Assembly (NCBI GenBank): GCA_948099385.1
Contig: CANUEZ040000159.1
Span: forward strand, 6,838,501-6,902,500
Source: Fasciola hepatica
Taxonomy: Eukaryota > Platyhelminthes > Trematoda > Plagiorchiida > Fasciolidae
DNA length: 64,000 nt
Direction of reading: 5' to 3'
Below the pieces are notes generated by a model. That model was not told the DNA's origin. It saw nothing but the letters and a program-made list of their open reading frames with translations, and did no database searches. A program made the position numbers and the translations under genes. Of this stretch, positions 42,817 through 54,001 are shown in pieces; position 1 is the first letter of the stretch; the number at the start of each line of letters is the position of its first letter.

Positions 42817-43045
42817 TCTATTCAAACCGTTGCTGGATTTGTTTATCTATTGCTGATGCTCTTGACTCTCATACTTTGAATTTGTGAATATTCCACCTCA
42901 TTGAGTAACGTGTTACACCATGATCATGCGCTAGCGCGTGCGTCTCGACCATGGCCGAGAAATATACCAATATTATTATTATAAGTGTCTTTAGGTTCCC
43001 CGTAACATGGTTCCACTTCCCTTCCACGCTGCCATGAGTGACCGC

Positions 43046-43872
43046 TCAATTCATTGCCGCCACCGCATCCGCTAGCGCCGAAATCGTTAGCCCACCGAGC
43101 TGAAGACGGTATTTCTCCGGCCGTGAGCTTTTGCTTTCCACTAGTTCGGTGTTTGCCATCCCGTGATAGCTCTTCCCTAATGGTGCTGTGATGACCACTG
43201 GACCTAGGTACCCTTCATACTTCGTCATTACTAAATCAAGAATCGCGGAGTTCTTGGTTATCCTCCAACGCGTTTCCTGCTGCACGTGTGAGATGGGCAC
43301 TTCTCTTTGTAGGACTTTCAGAAGTCCTGCTCCGAGAGATCCCGGCGGCGCGTCCTCCACTTCCCAATCTTTTTCTGGGGTGTTGAAGTCCCTATGATGA
43401 GTACTGCATTATCTCTCCTGTCAGTGTCAGTTACCGCTAGCAGTTCAGTGCCCTAGTCTCCGGTAGAGGTTGGGCTTGAGTAAACTCAAAGGGGAGTCAC
43501 AGGGACTCCTTGAGATCAAATCATACAGCTTATGCACTGCACAATAAGTAACCCCATTTCTATTACTTCTTGCTAGCACATGCGCTTGGCAACCAGCGAC
43601 TGCACCCCACCACCTAGTCTGTCATCGTCCCTATCTCTCATTTACTGCACGGAGGCCCCCACGCAAGCACGAGTGAAGACGTCCTTTGGTGTCAGCCACG
43701 TATTGGTAAGCCCAACGATTTGTAGATCGCCCAGCTTTGCTGCTAACTTGTTCCACTTGTTGCGAATGCTGCAGGCATTCGTGTATATAATCGGTAGGCG
43801 CTCGGAAGCTAGCAGTCTTTTCTTCTTAGGGCTTTTACGGGGAATTCGTAAGCTCCCCAACCCTAAACTCAA
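43046..43872 (-). pseudogene. CR1-like LINE endonuclease
   Basis: The minus strand reads LLASERLPIIYTNACSIRNK (first strand with active-site Asn), LQIVGLTNTWLTPKDVF (position of the catalytic Glu-Thr-Trp-Leu, here N for E), then, after breaks, TKNSAILDLVMTKYEGYLGP and APLGKSYHGM (the G-K-S-D-H end of CR1/L2 endonucleases, with Y for D). Two catalytic positions are changed and stops intervene, so it is inactive. Confidence 0.75.
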
Positions 43873-44765
43873 GAGCTATCCCCTTTCTTTTTCTTTTCAC
43901 TAACCTCGTTTAACTGAACACTGTTTGCCATCTTTAGGAGAGAATGTTCTGCGCTCCACTCCAGTATCCTTCTTTCAGCACGGTTTTTCTCATCTTCCGC
44001 GTTAGAGCCCCTGCTGTCTTCCGAAAACCTCTCTTCCGTGGATACTACTGTTTGTCTTATTGCCAGCTTCAGAGATTTTGTACTGGCGGGCTCTGTGCCC
44101 GCCTTCAAGATGGTGTGAGTAGTACCCTAACCGGTGGCATCATGCGGCTCGACGAAGACCAGACCGCTTGAGAACCACCTTATTTCTTCCGAAGCAGCCA
44201 TCTCCCTGTCTCTGTGCCTAGGGTCTGTGAACTCCACCAAGGTGGGTGTTGGCCTTCTATCGCTTTCCGATATATCCGCCCTTCATTTTCCTGGCCGCAG
44301 GCTTCTTTTTACTGCAGCCTGATCAGACAGACCTACGCACCTGGGCCAGTTAACAATATGGTGTCTCATGGCCTCAATCCTTATTCCATTCTCCGTATTT
44401 CTGAACATCCTCGTAGCTACTCCGCCTGCCTTTTTTAGGTATCCAGTCTGTTGACAGAAATTCTCCCTGCCCTCGAGTAGGCCCTTTAGTAATTCACCAT
44501 GACCACCTAGTTTCCTGGCGATTTTTAGAGGTAGCTCCTCACTGCTAGCAGGTTTATTGACTTCAGAGTCTCGCGAGATGGACCGGTGTTCGTCGTTTGT
44601 TGGTTTACTGGTCCGCTTGAGTTTCGCTCCTTTGTTCGTTCGACCTTTACCCAGCCCGTCCTTGGCCTCATCTTCCGCTCGATGGTTTTTTTTATCAATG
44701 CCTTCCCTTGGACCCGCGCACTCGTTTTTGTGATGCCTTTGCGAGGCTTCGTTACCAGTTCTCAC
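43869..44765 (-). pseudogene. Possible ORF1 region of the CR1-like LINE
   Basis: Two minus-strand frames (44283-44765 and 43869-44108) upstream of the endonuclease are rich in Lys, Arg and Glu (for example GLGKGRTNKGAKLKRTSKPT). This fits a basic nucleic-acid-binding ORF1 protein, but no defined domain was recognised. Confidence 0.35.
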
Positions 44766-46120
44766 ACCTCAGACCACTCTAATAAATCTGAACCAGTTTT
44801 AATTATTGTGGATAGCAATCCACGCAGAACCACTTCGCATACTCACGCTTCATGTAAACCTCAGATGCTCTCTTGCCAGTTTTACTGTATGTCCTATGCT
44901 ACCGCCGTTTGCAAGCTTCACGTAGAATCCCTTCATCATTGACATCCCCTTACAATTATTGTTTCCGCATGATGCCTGACTTTCTACTTGGCCATATTTT
45001 TCCCTTCTGGTCTTCCTTGTGACAGCCTGCGCCATTTCAGTTTATGGTGATGAAAAAGTGATTTCACCACGGGTTATGAAAAGTTGTGCACCATTATAGA
45101 GACAGCTACACCCGGTACGGAATACGAACCGATATTTCTAGGGCTAGATCGCCTTAGTAAAGGGGGAAAAAAATTTGGGGAAAGGAAAAACTAATAGGAG
45201 CAACCTAAGTTCCACGACACGCTGGTTTCCGTTTTTCCAGCGATCTGGCTGGAAACTTCAGCCCAAAGCTTTCCCGAGGTTTTCCAGGCAGTTTTTGTTG
45301 TCCCGCCAGTCGAGTTTTTTCTTCTGCTGATAAGGTCTACAAGCCGCGTCGCTTCACGATATTTATTCCTTCCTCCTTCGACTCGAAGTTATTTCCTTAT
45401 GCTTGGTACCTAGCTTTCTATGTTTCTCCCTGGTAAGTTTGCTTCTTTCGTTCCCATGTCCCCCACGCAGCCCAGCATCAAGAAGCAGTGCCGGATAGGT
45501 AATGGTCACCATCAGTTGAGCCTCGAGAATTGTTTTGGTGGTGTGTACACCAGTTATGCACCAACCGCCGCATAGTGTGTTCCGTCGAATCCCCACCAAA
45601 AGTGGGGATTCTCACGCACATCAACTGCGAGAGAAATTGTGCATCGTGAGCGCTCACCGAAATGGCAGGAAACAAACCAGTACGGTGATCATAAAACACC
45701 TCAGATGGACCACGGCCCTGCCAGTAGCCCATCCAGTGAACACACACAAAGCTCACTATCAGGAAATATCTTGCACCATTCACTATCTAAGGCACCTTTG
45801 AAGGGCTCAATGGTCTGCATCATTGAAGCTACCTGGAGATTACCGCATTTAAATGCGTAAATCCGCGACCAAAAATTAATTTGGACGAAAGTAACCAATT
45901 GCTATTCAGCGCTAAGCAATTTGTGTGTTGTTCAATGCCACAAGGCTGCAAATTGTTCGTCTGTTTGCTGCAAGGACAGTCGGCTCTCTACAACTAAAAA
46001 ACATCTTTTTGACTGCTCTGCTTGCGGATTGTTGAACCCCTAGCTCCTTAGCTAGTATAGCGTTCGGTGTCGCTCCTAAACGCGAACGTGAACGGCATTG
46101 TTTCAACACAAATAGTCTTT
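44766..46120. other. No gene recognised
   Basis: Contains a perfect 10-bp hairpin at 45587-45611 and a TTTCC/GGAAA-rich stretch at 45220-45300. There are no convincing coding frames. Confidence 0.45.
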
Positions 46121-46129
46121 CACCCATTC

Positions 46130-47136
46130 CACACGTCGGAAGTTTTGTCTCGTTGCCCGTTCCATAGGCCATCCTCGGGATCCAGTTAGTGCTGGGTATC
46201 TGATGAACTACATGTTTATCAATCCACCAGGCAGACGGTTCTAACTCTCCACTACCCTGACGCTAAAGAAGTGCGACGAAGTCGGCAACCTATCTTGATT
46301 TTTTATCAACTTCTTTCCGCTTCCCCATATTCTGGAATCTAAAGCTACTCGGAAAAGCCTATCCGGCCAAAGGCTAAAAAAACCCTTCTTTACCTTGAAC
46401 GATTTTATGAGATCCCTCGAAATCTCCTCCCGTCCAACGAGAATAGATTCAAATCACGAATTCCCTTTTGTGTACTTCTTACCCCTCTTCTCCTCGACCA
46501 TTCGCGTCGCGAGATGCCGAACGTTCTCTTTCTCCTAGTAGAAGGGTGCCCAAGCCTGCATGCTACCTCCTTGAGGTCGTACTATAGCTATATAAGTGGG
46601 CACGAATACTTCCGGCTGCCGGAATGACAACGCTGATAACAGTCCAAGGAACTCACTACTAGCCTACTGCGTAGCAGCGTTGTGCTGGTCCGACCATGAA
46701 AAATCACAGCTCATGATGACCCAAAGTCTTCAACCCCACTGACTGGTTTCAAACTGGATAGCCATTAGTCATGAGAGGCAGTTGGATCTACTGTTGGCCT
46801 TGAAAACAAACGGCTTTTCCAACACTCAGCAGTAAGTCCCACCAGTATGCCCAGTCCAGAAAGGTTCGTATATAAGAGCCTAGGTTGACCTACACTCAGA
46901 TCCAAACATCTTCATGTCACCAGCAAAAAAATAAAATTAGGCTATTAGAGAGTGGATTCCAGATCGTTGTTAAACAACAAGAATAGTATCGAGCCCAGGA
47001 CTGATCCGGGAGGTACACCACTGTTAATATTCAGCAAACCGGGGTGCCTGTCCTCTACTTTTAGATGTAACACGCTGTAGGAGATGAAGTTCGCCAGCCG
47101 TTTATATACCGAACAGCTTGCGTCTAACGTCCGCAT
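46130..47136 (-). pseudogene. CR1-like LINE, end of RT and C-terminus (left of BEL-2)
   Basis: From 47136 down, the minus strand reads LANFISYSVLHLKVED.., then NINSGVPPGSVLGSILFLLF (RT block) and NNDLESTL. It continues to RRGVRSTQKGIRDLNLFSLD and a degenerate tail resembling the ..FF..RVV..WN.LP end of CR1 proteins at about 46200-46300. It is the downstream half of the same LINE interrupted by BEL-2. Confidence 0.78.
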
Positions 47137-47850
47137 TGTAACGACCAAAACGCTCAAGTCCTGGTCCGGGTGAAGCCTGACCAACGATTCAATTATCGAT
47201 TCACCGACTAATAAGCTTCACTCGTTCTGGATAGCACCTTGGAGCCTCAAAGCAACGCGTAGCCCAAATCGATGCAGAACCCAAATCAAGAACACGATTG
47301 CTCTGCAAATTCTACGGTACTATTAGCGAGTAAAAATACAAGTACAAACATGATCATACCTTTGACAGTGAGCCTCAGTCACTATCCAGCCAAAAAGGTA
47401 ATCAAAAATAGGACAAATTCCGTAAAAAGAGGAATAGTTGGCCAAAAAGAGTAAATAATAAATGCCTGTCCTGAAGTCCAAACAAATAGAACAAGTTCTC
47501 CATGCTTAATCAGGCCCAAAGAACAATTTCCTGAGTGTGGAAGCCAAAAATCAACGTAAACGAGCTGAACGTCTACGGTCAGTCGACGTGAGCGAGAAAG
47601 CAAAACCAAGGAGTAATAAAACAAACTGTGTTGAACCAGTGCCTCTCACTACCGTACCAACTGTCCTCAAAGTAATCTCAATAAGAAAGCACAACCATAA
47701 AAAGAAAAAGTAAGTGCACCAAGCGTAGAATAATTGTCGACCACAAAACAGTGTCAGCATGAAGTGGGTTAGGGAAGGCGGTCCAAAATCGGTCATAGAG
47801 TACAGGAATGTGAGCAGAAGATGAATTATTCAATCAACATGGACATTACA
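47137..47850 (-). repeat. 3' LTR of BEL-2
   Basis: 714 bp. The purine-rich GGAGGAATTTTGGCGGCCGG on the minus strand (47851-47870) precedes it as a polypurine tract. Confidence 0.97.
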
Positions 47851-47980
47851 CCGGCCGCCAAAATTCCTCCCGGTCGTTCACGGCAGTTTAAGACGGTAAT
47901 CGGTTCTGGCTCCCCCTTCCTACTGACGCTCCCGAGACACCGGAGTTCACAGGACTTACAGCAGTACGCCTGCACACCCC

Positions 47981-48778
47981 CTAGCCTACGACCCCGGCTT
48001 CTAGTCGGCACCTTCTAACGAGCAAATTTTTCTTACATCTCTCCGTTTGCTTTCCTTCGTTAGTGCGAGCCACGGCCGTCCGTACGAGTCCATCTGCATC
48101 AACTTCTACGTCCTCAATTATCCCTATGGGCCACTTGTCTCTCGCAAAGGTCTCTGAAGCAACAAGCACGATGTCCCCCTTTCTAAGATTTCTATGTTTT
48201 GAAAGCCATTTCTGTCTGGCCTGCAGAGTCAGGACATATTCTCTCACCCATCGGCGCCAAAAGTTATTCGCAAGGTGGTTGACCTGCTTCCAAAGTCTAC
48301 AATAGTGTTCTCTCATATTAGCATTATCTAATATACCGCAATCGCCCCTCAGCAGAAGTAAACTGCTCGGAGTCAGAGCCAATCTGCTCTGGTCATCAAA
48401 CAAAAGTGGGACTATCGGTCGATTATTCAATATCCTCTCGACTTCAACAAAGCAAGTATGTAACGTCTCCTCACTCATTATCTGTTCCTTCGAAAGCACT
48501 GATAGCAACCTGCGTACCGAACGGATCATTCTCTCCCATACGCCCCCTCGGTGGCTCGATGCTCGGGGGTTGAAGTGCCAACTAATACCCTGACTGGCTA
48601 GGTAATCGTTAATGCGCCGTCTATCCCGAAGCTTCAACTGACCTTTGAGCTCAGTAACTGCACCCACGAAATTCGACCTGTTGTCGCTATAGATTTCTGT
48701 CGGTGTTCCACGTCTACCAACAAAACGGACGAGTGACATAATGAACGAGTCAGTGCTTAAGCTGACTGTCATTTCCAA
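47981..48778 (-). pseudogene. BEL-2 integrase, core and C-terminal domain
   Basis: An open frame of 265 codons contains PTEIYSDNRSNFVGAVTELK (second catalytic Asp), HRGGVWERMIRSVRRLL (catalytic Glu), RILNNRPIVPLLFD, RRWVREYVLTLQARQKWL and RKGDIVLVASETFARDKWPI (DUF5641-type end). The zinc half and the first Asp block lie upstream at 48780-49100 in a broken stretch (RRLAAVAGQQLMA-like words). Two of three catalytic residues sit in an intact frame. Confidence 0.9.
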
Positions 48779-49042
48779 ATGCGTAGCTCGAGTTTGTAGA
48801 CAAGAGAATAGACAGCCGTATCTTTTTTCCGACCCTCAACCCGTACGAACAAGGATTGAACCAAAGTAATCTATTCCGACCGAACTGGAGCAATACCGCC
48901 CCCTTTCCACAAGACAGGGAGGAAGAGGAGCCATCAACTGCTGACCGGCGACGGCGGCCAGCCTACGACAAGTGAAACATCGTCCTATTACCCGTTTGAC
49001 TGCGCCGATTCCATTGATAATCCAGTATCTCTCGCGGTGCCA

Positions 49043-50674
49043 CTATGTCCTTCTATTATGGTGGTGGCGGATAATGAGTTCTGTCACCGGGTGCCTGTTC
49101 GGCAAAATAACTGGGTGTTTAAAGGCACTTGGATATTCACCATAATTTAGTCGTCCGCCAACACACAAAAGATTTCCGAATACAATCGGGCATAGCTTTT
49201 TTAGGGAACCCAAGGGACCCTTGCAGAGCTCATCTGTAAGTGGTTCTCGCTGTAAAAACTCTCCAAATGAATCCCTCTGAACTATTGTTATCACTCTGAA
49301 CCTGGCCCTCTCTATGTCGTCGGCCGACAGGCTGCCCACGTTCAGCAAGTCCTTGCTCCTTGAGAACATAACTTGAATATAGGAAGTAAACCGGATGAGC
49401 CAGGCAACAGCCTTTAGAACCTTGGACCAATCAGAATATCGAGAAAACAGGAGGGTGACGTCAGTGTGCAGGTTGGCCGTATTAACCAAAACCGGCCCTT
49501 TCTTGGTCTCCACACCATCCGGTGGGACAGACAATACCAATTCTGGTGGATTATAGTCGTTCAATGGCGAGGGTCCTCTCAACCATATCCTCAGTTCCTC
49601 TTCGGTTGAAATTCATCTTGAGGCTACATCAGCAATATTATCTTCCGATCGCACGTGCCGCCATTGGGAAACGTTAGTATACTGATGAATAATTGCTAAT
49701 CGGTTGGCGACGAAGGTACTGTAACGCGTACCGGTGTTCTCTTTGTAGTACCTGACGATCATCGAGTCTGTCCAAAAATACGCTCGATCAAAACAATCTG
49801 GCAAACTTCGTTTTACCATCTTACTCAATCGAACACCTAAGACGGCTGCCGCCAACTCAAGCCTCGGGATAGTAACGGTTTTGATAGGTGCTACTCGCGA
49901 TTTACTACATAGAAGCACGTAGTATAGGGCTCCGTCCACGGAAATTCGCCTCGCGTATGCCACTGCACCGTAGCCGGTTTCTGAAGCATTGCAGAATATA
50001 TGCAATTCAGTGCATCCTATTCCTTTTTGGGTCTCATTAATTATGCTCCCCGGTACTCTTATTTTACCGACGTGGTTCATAAATGATACCCAATTATTCC
50101 ACAACTTCGTATCTGCTGGACTGAGTGGGCTATCCCAACCTAATTTCGTCCTGCATAACCTCTGCAACAACTGCTTAGCAGGAAGACATAGCGGAGCCAC
50201 TAGCCCAAGTGGGTCAAACAGGGAACTTACGTTCGACAGTATGCCTCTTCTTGTCAAAGGCCTATCAAGCAACTGGAACTGAAACGTAAATTCGTCCGTG
50301 ACCGTATCCCACTGAACACCCAGTGCTCTCTGGCCTGTGTCGTTCTGCTGAGGTAGCCGAACGAAACTGGCATTCAAATCAGGGTCTGGAGATAAGGCCA
50401 TAAACTTCCGTGAATTGGATACCCATTTCCTCAGCTTGAAACCAGCGTGCATCAATAACGCAGTTATCCCTGTCGCAAAAGCAGTAGGCTCAGCGCCAGT
50501 TTCAAAGGATGCAAGGCAATCATCGACATAAAAACTGCGTTCTACGGCTTGCAAGACCGATGGTTCATAACCTACCCCAAAATCCCTCGCAGCTCGGCAT
50601 AACGCGAAGTTGGCGCAGAAGGGTGAAGAAGTAGCTCTAAAGGGATGGGCCGTCATCTGATATTCTTCCGGCAC
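49043..50674 (-). pseudogene. BEL-2 RT palm, RNase H and linker
   Basis: 50674-49613 is open: YQMTAHPFRATSSPFCANFA, FYVDDCLASFETGAEP (YVDD), SSLFDPLGLVAPLCLPAKQL, ELHIFCNASETGYGAVAYAR (RNase H), APIKTVTIPRLELAAAVLGV and HVRSEDNIADVASR. A short break near 49610 is followed by a 179-codon frame (WLRGPSPLNDYN-type start, then GGRLNYGEYPSAFKHPVILP) leading to the integrase zinc region (LIIRHHHN). The RNase H active-site word reads FCNAS where the first catalytic Asp is expected (FCDAS in relatives). Confidence 0.92.
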
Positions 50675-50698
50675 CAGTGACAGGTCTCCTTGTGGCCA

Positions 50699-51160
50699 TC
50701 ATAGGAACCGCAAGGCACTTCTGTCACTTTCGGACACCTTTACTTGCATGAACATTTCTTCTATGTCCACTGAAACGGCCACCTTTTCCTTGCGGAATCG
50801 CAAACGTATGCCCACAAGATCAGCAGTAGTATCAGGGCCTTGATAAAGCATATCATTTAGCGACCGCCCCTTATGTTTGGCCGCGCAATCCAAGACAATG
50901 CGCAACTTCTCAGGCTTTTTCGGGTTTAAGACAGCGTGGCGCGGTAAGTACCACCGAGGTCTGTAGTCACAGCTCATTTGATGCAACGGTACCCTTTTCG
51001 CGTATCCCTTGGCTATGGTTTGATCCATCGCTTTGGTATATCCAATCCACAGGTTTTTGTCGTTTGTCAGGCGACGTTTTAAACTGTGCAACCTCGTTCG
51101 CGCAGACTCCAGGTTCCCGAGCCCTGTCGCAACACCCTTCCTCCATGGCAGAGGAACCAT
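50699..51160 (-). pseudogene. BEL-2 RT N-terminal part
   Basis: MVPLPWRKGVATGLGNLESA marks the usual start of the BEL RT region. Then PRWYLPRHAVLNPKKPEKLR, VLDCAAKHKGRSLND and VDIEEMFMQVKVSESD (first catalytic Asp zone). It is separated from the upstream protease frame by a TAG at 51289 and a 1-nt shift near 51180. Confidence 0.92.
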
Positions 51161-51291
51161 GAAGTGTCCCTGTATTATATGACTTGAGCGTCCTCTATGG
51201 AAACACTCTTGTTTAATAGCTGCACGTCCCCAAACTCCGCATCATACATCCTTTGTATTTCTTCTATGGATGATGATTCGCTTTGAGTCAC

Positions 51292-51846
51292 CTAGTTCAC
51301 CGATAAGGACTGATGCCTTTTGAAGGTGGTCGGACCAAATACCACCCAGCCTAACAGTGTGTGGACTGCATAGGGATGTTTACGACCGCCTAGTCTCTGG
51401 TCTAAAGCCCAATGAACCTCGGGTACGTCACATCCGATAAGCAACAGTACATCCTCATTTACGGTTTCTATAGGTAGGTCCTCCAAGTGAGGCCACTTCC
51501 TACACTCATCATCGGAACTGGGCTTGGGCACGGGCAGTGACTCAACAACAACAGCTTGCTCTATGCTGACTGAATCGGTGCCATTCAGTGCGATCAATTC
51601 GAACGCGTCACTGACCGCATTAGCTGTTTTGGATCCCCCCAGAGTCTTAATTGTCAACTGGCTGTTTCGAAAACCTAAACCCAGACGTTGTATGACCTCG
51701 GCCCGAATGAGGGTAGTGTCGGATCCATTGTCGAGGAAAGCATATCCAACAACCTCCTTTTCTCCGGCCTTAATTCTAACCGGCAGTAGTCCAAGGTGTA
51801 TGCCATTATGCTGCATCTTAGTCACTCCGCAGTGATTTTCGCTCAC
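51292..51846 (-). pseudogene. BEL-2 protease region
   Basis: LLPVRIKAGEKEVVGYAFLD is followed by NGSDTTLIRAEVIQRLGL. The active-site triplet reads DNG, where the other three BEL copies here have DSG. LLIGCDVPEVHWALDQRLGG and HTLLGWVVFGP follow. It is in the same frame as Gag, separated only by a TAA codon at 51889-51891. It ends at TAG 51289. Confidence 0.9.
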
Positions 51847-51891
51847 TCCCTTGGGTGGTACAGGGCGCTGTGGTATAGTCCTATGGAGTAG

Positions 51892-53262
51892 TTAATGATG
51901 CCTACCGCCACAGCCTTCAATAGTGCAGACGGTTTTTGATCTGCAGTCACCCGCTCTATGGCTTCTTTTCAGACAAATGAAGCACAACCCTTTTTTACGG
52001 GCTTCTGCCCATCTCGCAGGTACGTCTAACGCCAAAACCTCTTGGCACAGCGTTATCGAGTGGTTCCCATCACATGTCGGACAGGTCGGAGGTCGCTCTT
52101 TATCCTGCTGCGTTGTGCTTATGAACCAACTAGATCCAGATTGACCTAAACCTGGGTTGCGATTGGCTTGATTCGTCGGGCCGGTGGTCTTAGTTCGGCT
52201 TTCTAGTTTTCCGAAGCGACTGCGAGCGATCCTGGTCGTGGTGGATACGAATTCCGTTAGCTCACTCAACGTTGGTTCTCGACCGATTTGCGTTAACCGA
52301 TCGACTCTCTCAGCCCATTTATTCTGTAGGGAGTATGAAAGACCACTAACTACACGTTCCAGGGTAGCCACCGAGTTCAGATCGGACGCATTATTCATCT
52401 GCCCGAGAGCAATCATGCAGCTCTCCATCCTAACGGCTAGCGTCGATAGTGCTTCTGAGTCCAAGCTGCTGGTGGTTAGTCCTTTAATTAGGCCCTCTAG
52501 GAGTGATCGCATTACCTCGTGCGGGCGGCCAAATAATTCCTTTAGTATTTCACAAGCTCTACGATATCCTTCGCTGGGAGGAAGCATCACACATTCCTTG
52601 ATTGCTTCCAGTGCCTTACCTTTACAGTAATGAAGCAAATACATCAGGCGTTGGCCGTCATCCATGATCTTCGAGGTGACATACACATGAAATTGTCGAA
52701 TGAACTTCCAGTACATTTCTGGCCGACCATCGAACGAAAACAATTCTACTTTTGGTAAGTCAATCCCACCCACAAAGTGAGAAGCCGCATTCCATAACTT
52801 ATGACTAGGGTCCTGCTTACCGGCTTTTTCGTTTCCCCGAACAGCAGTATCTATGAGCTCATCACAAATCGACCTGGTGTGCACCTGAACGTACTCACGC
52901 ACTCTTTTATCACAGTCGATTGAGTCCGAGGATCGCACAGACGCACTTCTGTCCAACCTTTCTGAGAGTTCGGCGATCTCCAAATCTTGCTTAACTCTTA
53001 GAAACTCTTTTTTCTGGCTTTCTTTAAAGGCCTTCAAATCCTGTGCTAGTTTCTCTTTAAGGTGGCGTTCCCTAAGTTCGACAAACAACAAATTCGACTT
53101 AGAACAACGACTATGCCGACTAGAGCCTGTAACCCTGGAGCCATAAACAGAAAACCTATCAGGAGTGACTTGCCGGGTTCCAGCGATGATTTGATCCGAT
53201 CCGACCCCAATGTCAGATGGGTTGAGTCCAGTGGTCACCTTATTGTTCCTTGTAGTTCGCAT
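51892..53262 (-). CDS. BEL-2 Gag (456 codons, open)
   Basis: The start ATG lies 26 nt inside the 5' LTR boundary. The N-terminal third is charged and probably coiled (RERHLKEKLAQDLKAFKESQ). The DUF1759-type capsid region follows: LPKVELFSFDGRPEMYWKFI, LLHYCKGKALEAIKECVM and ILKELFGRPHEVMRSLLEGL. At the C-terminus are zinc knuckles CPTCDGNHSITLC and CFICLKRSHRAGDC (C-x2-C-x4-H-x4-C), then CTIEGCGGRHH and the stop TAA. It is the only fully open BEL Gag in the window. Confidence 0.93.
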   Translation of the reverse strand: MRTTRNNKVTTGLNPSDIGVGSDQIIAGTRQVTPDRFSVYGSRVTGSSRHSRCSKSNLLFVELRERHLKEKLAQDLKAFKESQKKEFLRVKQDLEIAELSERLDRSASVRSSDSIDCDKRVREYVQVHTRSICDELIDTAVRGNEKAGKQDPSHKLWNAASHFVGGIDLPKVELFSFDGRPEMYWKFIRQFHVYVTSKIMDDGQRLMYLLHYCKGKALEAIKECVMLPPSEGYRRACEILKELFGRPHEVMRSLLEGLIKGLTTSSLDSEALSTLAVRMESCMIALGQMNNASDLNSVATLERVVSGLSYSLQNKWAERVDRLTQIGREPTLSELTEFVSTTTRIARSRFGKLESRTKTTGPTNQANRNPGLGQSGSSWFISTTQQDKERPPTCPTCDGNHSITLCQEVLALDVPARWAEARKKGLCFICLKRSHRAGDCRSKTVCTIEGCGGRHH

Positions 53263-53287
53263 CGTTCCAGAGACAGTGTCAAAGTAC

Positions 53288-54001
53288 TGTAACGACCAAA
53301 ACGCTCAAGTCCTGGTCCGGGTGAAGCCTGACCAACGATTCAATTATCGATTCACCGACTAATAAGCTTCACTCGTTCTGGATAGCACCTTGGAGCCTCA
53401 AAGCAACGCGTAGCCCAAATCGATGCAGAACCCAAATCAAGAACACGATTGCTCTGCAAATTCTACGGTACTATTAGCGAGTAAAAATACAAGTACAAAC
53501 ATGATCATACCTTTGACAGTGAGCCTCAGTCACTATCCAGCCAAAAAGGTAATCAAAAATAGGACAAATTCCGTAAAAAGAGGAATAGTTGGCCAAAAAG
53601 AGTAAATAATAAATACCTGTCCTGAAGTCCAAACAAATAGAACAAGTTCTCCATGCTTAATCAGGCCCAAAGAACAATTTCCTGAGTGTGGAAGCCAAAA
53701 ATCAACGTAAACGAGCTGAACGTCTACGGTCAGTCGACGTGAGCGAGAAAGCAAAACCAAGGAGTAATAAAACAAACTGTGTTGAACCAGTGCCTCTCAC
53801 TACCGTACCAACTGTCCTCAAAGTAATCTCAATAAGAAAGCACAACCATAAAAAGAAAAAGTAAGTGCACCAAGCGTAGAATAATTGTCGACCACAAAAC
53901 AGTGTCAGCATGAAGTGGGTTAGAGAAGGCGGTCCAAAATCGGTCATAGAGTACAGGAATGTGAGCAGAAGATGAATTATTCAATCAACATGGACATTAC
54001 A
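53288..54001 (-). repeat. 5' LTR of BEL-2
   Basis: 714 bp, identical to 47137-47850 except for two apparent substitutions (AAAT(A/G)CCTG and GGTTAG(A/G)GAAGG). Confidence 0.97.

Larger units (their letters stand above)
47137..54001 (-). mobile_element. Young full-length BEL/Pao retrotransposon (BEL-2)
   Basis: 6865 bp with 714-bp direct LTRs (TGTAAT...TTACA on the minus strand) that differ at about two positions by eye. Flanks are CGCAT (47132-47136) and CCCAT (54002-54006), a probable 5-bp duplication with one mutation. The interior encodes Gag, protease, RT, RNase H and integrase in BEL order. It is inserted in a CR1-like RT. Only a handful of lesions interrupt the polyprotein, so it is one of the best preserved elements here. 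A solo LTR of the same family is at 38265. Confidence 0.97.
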
